DNA from: Kitagawia praeruptora
Lineage: Eukaryota > Streptophyta > Magnoliopsida > Apiales > Apiaceae
Direction: 5' to 3'
DNA length: 64,000 nt
NCBI GenBank assembly: GCA_037693485.1
Contig: CM075348.1
Span: 17,528,501-17,592,500 of the forward strand
In this document: piece after piece, positions 61,001 to 64,000 of the stretch
Position numbering within the stretch: position 1 is the first letter of the stretch
Layout of the letters: every line of letters starts with the position of its first letter
The notes under the pieces: generated by a model
The model's database searches: none
What the model was told of the DNA's origin: nothing
What the model saw: only the letters and a program-made list of their open reading frames with translations
Position numbers and translations under genes: made by a program

Positions 61001-61675
61001 TAATAAAGGTATATTTGTCGTATCAACTTTTTTTTATTGTTCACATCTACTTATTTTCCTTTTCATCCCATTTTTGTAATGAAAATTTTGGAAAAAAGGT
61101 ATAAGGAATTTACATCCCACTTTACTTGCTTTCCTCTCTAAAAATAATTTGGGAGAATGTAAGTGATATTATTTCCTTTTCTTTCCATCTACTTTTCTTC
61201 CTATTTAAAACTCGAGAGCAGGATGTAAACATTATAACCGGTGATATTATATTACTCATAAAATTCTTATTCCAAAATACAAAGATCGAATAAAAATCCG
61301 GTGGGACGATTTTAAAACGGGAAATGTTTAATCCAGAGCAGATTTTTAATTTCTAGAACAAAATTTTATGAAATTACCAAACTATCCTCAAGTTAAACAA
61401 AGTCTAGCCCCTGTATTTACAAAAACAAGAGCAGTTTGATAATTTCACAAAATTTTCCTCTGAAAATTAAAAATCTGCTCTGTATTTAACATTTCCCAAA
61501 ACGCATCCCTGTATGCTCGCACACGCTGCAGTAGCAGCAAAATACACAGTTCCAGTTTCCCTGATTAACATGCAAAATGCAACAGCATGTTAAAGTAAAA
61601 AATAAAAATAATGAACTGCATCCTTATCCAGTAGGGCCAACGTCGGCACAGACATTTGACAGCTACTTAACCCTA

Positions 61676-61684
61676 AAAATATCT
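61676..61684 (+). promoter_or_regulatory. Evening element upstream of the COL gene
   Basis: AAAATATCT, an exact evening element, lies 180 bp before the COL start codon. In Arabidopsis this motif is bound by CCA1/LHY and RVE factors and gives circadian expression. Confidence 0.6.
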
Positions 61685-61722
61685 CCACATTCATCAAACC
61701 TTTTCCTTGGCTATCATTGATC

Positions 61723-61728
61723 CACGTG
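61723..61728 (+). promoter_or_regulatory. G-box upstream of the COL gene
   Basis: CACGTG within CCACGTGTCC, 136 bp before the start codon, is a G-box for bHLH (PIF) or bZIP (HY5/ABF) factors. A GATAAG motif (on the minus strand) follows at about 61731-61736. Confidence 0.6.
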
Positions 61729-61863
61729 TCCTTATCTTACTCGACTACACCTATATCTCCTCGCCTACTAGATTTTCTTACATAAATATTTCAAGTATAT
61801 GACTACTACATTCATACCCTATTTCATTACAAATCTCACAAGTAAGCACAAACTTTAGAAAAA

Positions 61864-63231
61864 ATGGGTGACCTCGCCGGCGTCAAACGTTTTCCGATGG
61901 GATGGTCCGTCAAATCAAAGCCATGCGATGCTTGCAACACCGCGGCAGCGCTGCTGTTTTGCATCACGGACTCGAGTTACATGTGCATGGACTGTGACTC
62001 GAAAATTCACGGTAACAATATTTACGAGCGCGTGTGGATGTGTGAGGTGTGCGAGCAAGCCCCGGCTAGTGTCACGTGTAAGGCAGATGCCGCGGCGCTT
62101 TGTGTGAGGTGTGACATGGATATTCACACGGCTAACCCGTTGGCCCGTAGGCACGAACGGGTTCCGGTGGCTCCGTTTTGCCACGCTGCTGCTGCGGTGA
62201 AGTCCACCGCAACAGCTATACTAGAAGTACCGATAATACCTGAAGATGTGAATTTGTTCGGGAGCCAGGGTTTTAAAAAAAGTACATGCCACGGACATGA
62301 AGAGGCTAACAATTGTAAAATGTCCGCAGATATGAAATCGATTGAGTTGTTATTTACGGATCCGGATAATCTACTGGAGTTCGATTATCCGGTTCCGAAT
62401 GATTTATCTTCTCTGTACTGTAATGACAATCCTGTCGCTGACAGCGTTGTTCCGGTTCAAATTAACAGCAAGCTACCACAGCCTCTGCCCCAATCATTCG
62501 TAGATCAATCAGCTGACAATCATTTCGAGATAGACTTCACAACTTCAAATTTAGGTTCATTCGGTACAAGCTACACAGCTCAATCCATCAGCCAAAACGT
62601 AATTATAAATCTCTTCTTCATTCGAATTATTACTGTTCTTCGTTGAATCCATATATATTTGATAAATTTAACCAGGCGCTTCACCGCTTACAGGTACAAA
62701 ATTTATAGATCACTAAAAAAAAGAAAATATTTCAGCCGACAAATTTAAATTCCCTTTTTTTTTGGAACTAATGAATGCCTAGTAATGTTATTGTTGTAGT
62801 TTTAACTATAAACTAAGTTTGTATTCGAACATTTATAATCTCATGAATGGTTTTCGATTTTTCAGATTTCGTCCGATGTTGGAGTGGTACCAGATGGGAG
62901 TTGTATGTCGGAAATATCGTATCCATTTGCTTTACAAATGAACAACAATGTTAACACAAATAATAACGTTAATGGAAATGTTCAAGTATCAGTAGGCACG
63001 GACAGAGAAGCAAGAGTAATGAGGTACAGAGAAAAGAGGAAGAACAGAAAATTCGAGAAGACGATACGATATGCTTCTCGAAAGGCATATGCTGAGACAA
63101 GGCCGCGAATCAAAGGCCGGTTTGCGAAGCGTTCAGAAAATACAGGGGATGTGAGTCGGTGGTTCACTTCCAGCCAGCCGTCGGATAATTTCATGGAGAA
63201 TTCTAGTTTCGGTGTAGTTCCCTCATTTTAA
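61864..63231 (+). CDS. COL: CONSTANS-like zinc-finger transcription regulator
   Basis: Two exons, 61864-62598 and 62866-63231, with a GT-AG intron of 267 bp, giving 366 aa. The single intron before the CCT region is the usual arrangement of group I COL genes. B-box 1 starts at Cys21 (CDACNTAAALLFC). B-box 2 starts at Cys60 (CEVCEQAPASVTC...RRHERVPVAPF) and is intact. The CCT domain covers about 292-334 (REARVMRYREKRKNRKFEKT). The protein ends GVVPSF, a VP motif of the type bound by COP1. It is a nuclear regulator of light or photoperiod responses, closest in layout to COL3/4/5 rather than CO itself. B-box 1 is odd: after IHG it goes straight to NNIYERVW, lacking the usual ANKLASRH, so the last zinc-binding His is absent. 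Reading through the intron instead gives an early stop at 62644-62646. Confidence 0.93.
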
Positions 63232-64000
63232 CTAGAAGATCAAATTTAATTACCAAGCTACATTGAGAACAAAAATCTATTTACTGGCTGAATTATAGCG
63301 GTAATTACATGTAATGTTTTTCTATAGTTTTTGTACGAATAGTATTTCTCAGAACTTAGAATTAATTTGCGCAAGCAAATGTACAACTACTGTCCTGTTC
63401 CTAAGCTTCACGTTTGTTTTAGAAGAGTCCATATCACCTTTTAATTTTGGTGTTTACTGTGATGCTATGTTTAAGTTCATTTGGATTTGGTTTATTAATC
63501 GAAAAATAGTTTTAAATTGTTTTATTAACCAGAGCCAAATAGTACTGATCTATGGGTCGAAATAATTTTTGACTTGCTCTATCCCAAAATTATCTTCAAT
63601 AATTCATAAATATTAATAGAAAACCGTGGAATCGTACATATAATATATGAATGATATTAGTCAAAAAAAATTCAAATAAATAAGAAATAAATTTTTGTGG
63701 TATTAAAACAAATTCTAAATTAAATTTTGAAATTAAACAAATATTTAAAAACTTTTCAAAAATTATTTATTGAATGGTAATATTCAATGGTAATATTGAA
63801 TTTTAATAATTTTTAAAAGGAACGAAAAAAAATCTAAGAAACAGTTTTTTTTAAAAGAAAATATTGATAACTATGTATAGAATTTTCTTTTAAAAATTGA
63901 TTCAAACTATTTAATTGAATTATTAGTTGAAAGAATATTCTCATAATATATCTAAAATTATAACAATTTTGAAAAAAAAATATAAACATAAAAATAAGTA
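63232..64000. other. COL 3' UTR and AT-rich spacer
   Basis: 3' UTR of the COL gene followed by very AT-rich DNA. A frame at 63314-63565 has no recognisable content. Nothing else is seen. Confidence 0.5.

Noticed and set aside
1..64000. Co-ordinated pathway or gene cluster among the host genes
   Set aside because: CNGC, TRAPPC3, PTI1-like kinase and COL are functionally unrelated and separated by repeats; no metabolic or defence cluster is present.

Overview
This window is nuclear DNA from a flowering plant, most likely a eudicot. It carries intron-bearing plant genes (a cyclic-nucleotide-gated channel tail, a TRAPP subunit, a PTI1-like kinase and a CONSTANS-like gene) in AT-rich DNA full of plant transposable elements. 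I cannot name the species from sequence alone. All coordinates, splice sites and repeat boundaries were read by eye and not computed.

Layout. 1-333: last exon of a CNGC channel. 1822-4025 (minus): a complete five-exon TRAPPC3/BET3 gene. 4515-6559: a hAT-like DNA element with matching ends and a near-matching 8-bp target duplication. 6.6-9.8 kb: non-LTR retroposons and decayed Helitron-like DNA. 9790-41246: a 31.5-kb nested retrotransposon complex with a perfect ATTCA target duplication. The host is a non-coding LTR element with 3.7-kb LTRs and only about 1 kb of internal sequence. Its 5' LTR is split by a 22.6-kb Copia tandem array (13199-35818, target duplication ATTAT) arranged LTR-internal-LTR-internal-LTR. 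Each 10.56-kb Copia unit carries an inverted LTR and an inverted, internally deleted pol fragment directly after the sense LTR, so each unit has a 1.5-kb head-to-head palindrome with a 20-bp spacer. 41464-46036: a Mutator-like element (MULE) with a FAR1-type transposase gene broken by two frameshifts and one stop. 46.4-51.2 kb: a Copia gag remnant behind an array of palindromes, Helitron-like DNA, and a foldback element with subterminal repeats that is itself interrupted by another foldback element. 52054-53784: a complete PTI1-like receptor-like cytoplasmic kinase. 54.4-61 kb: a retroposon, a 1.48-kb near-perfect palindrome with Helitron-like ends, foldback MITEs and a Stowaway MITE. 61864-63231: a CONSTANS-like gene with evening-element and G-box motifs upstream. 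After it comes non-coding AT-rich DNA.

The four host genes do not form a pathway; they are ordinary neighbours separated by repeat blocks. The most unusual content is the Copia array: two units share LTRs, share the same inactivating mutations, and each contains a large inverted-LTR palindrome. Such sequence should give long double-stranded RNA if read through. A second cross-window pattern is a group of three foldback elements (10.5, 49.5 and 58.8 kb) that share the same pair of unequal terminal motifs beside TA dinucleotides.
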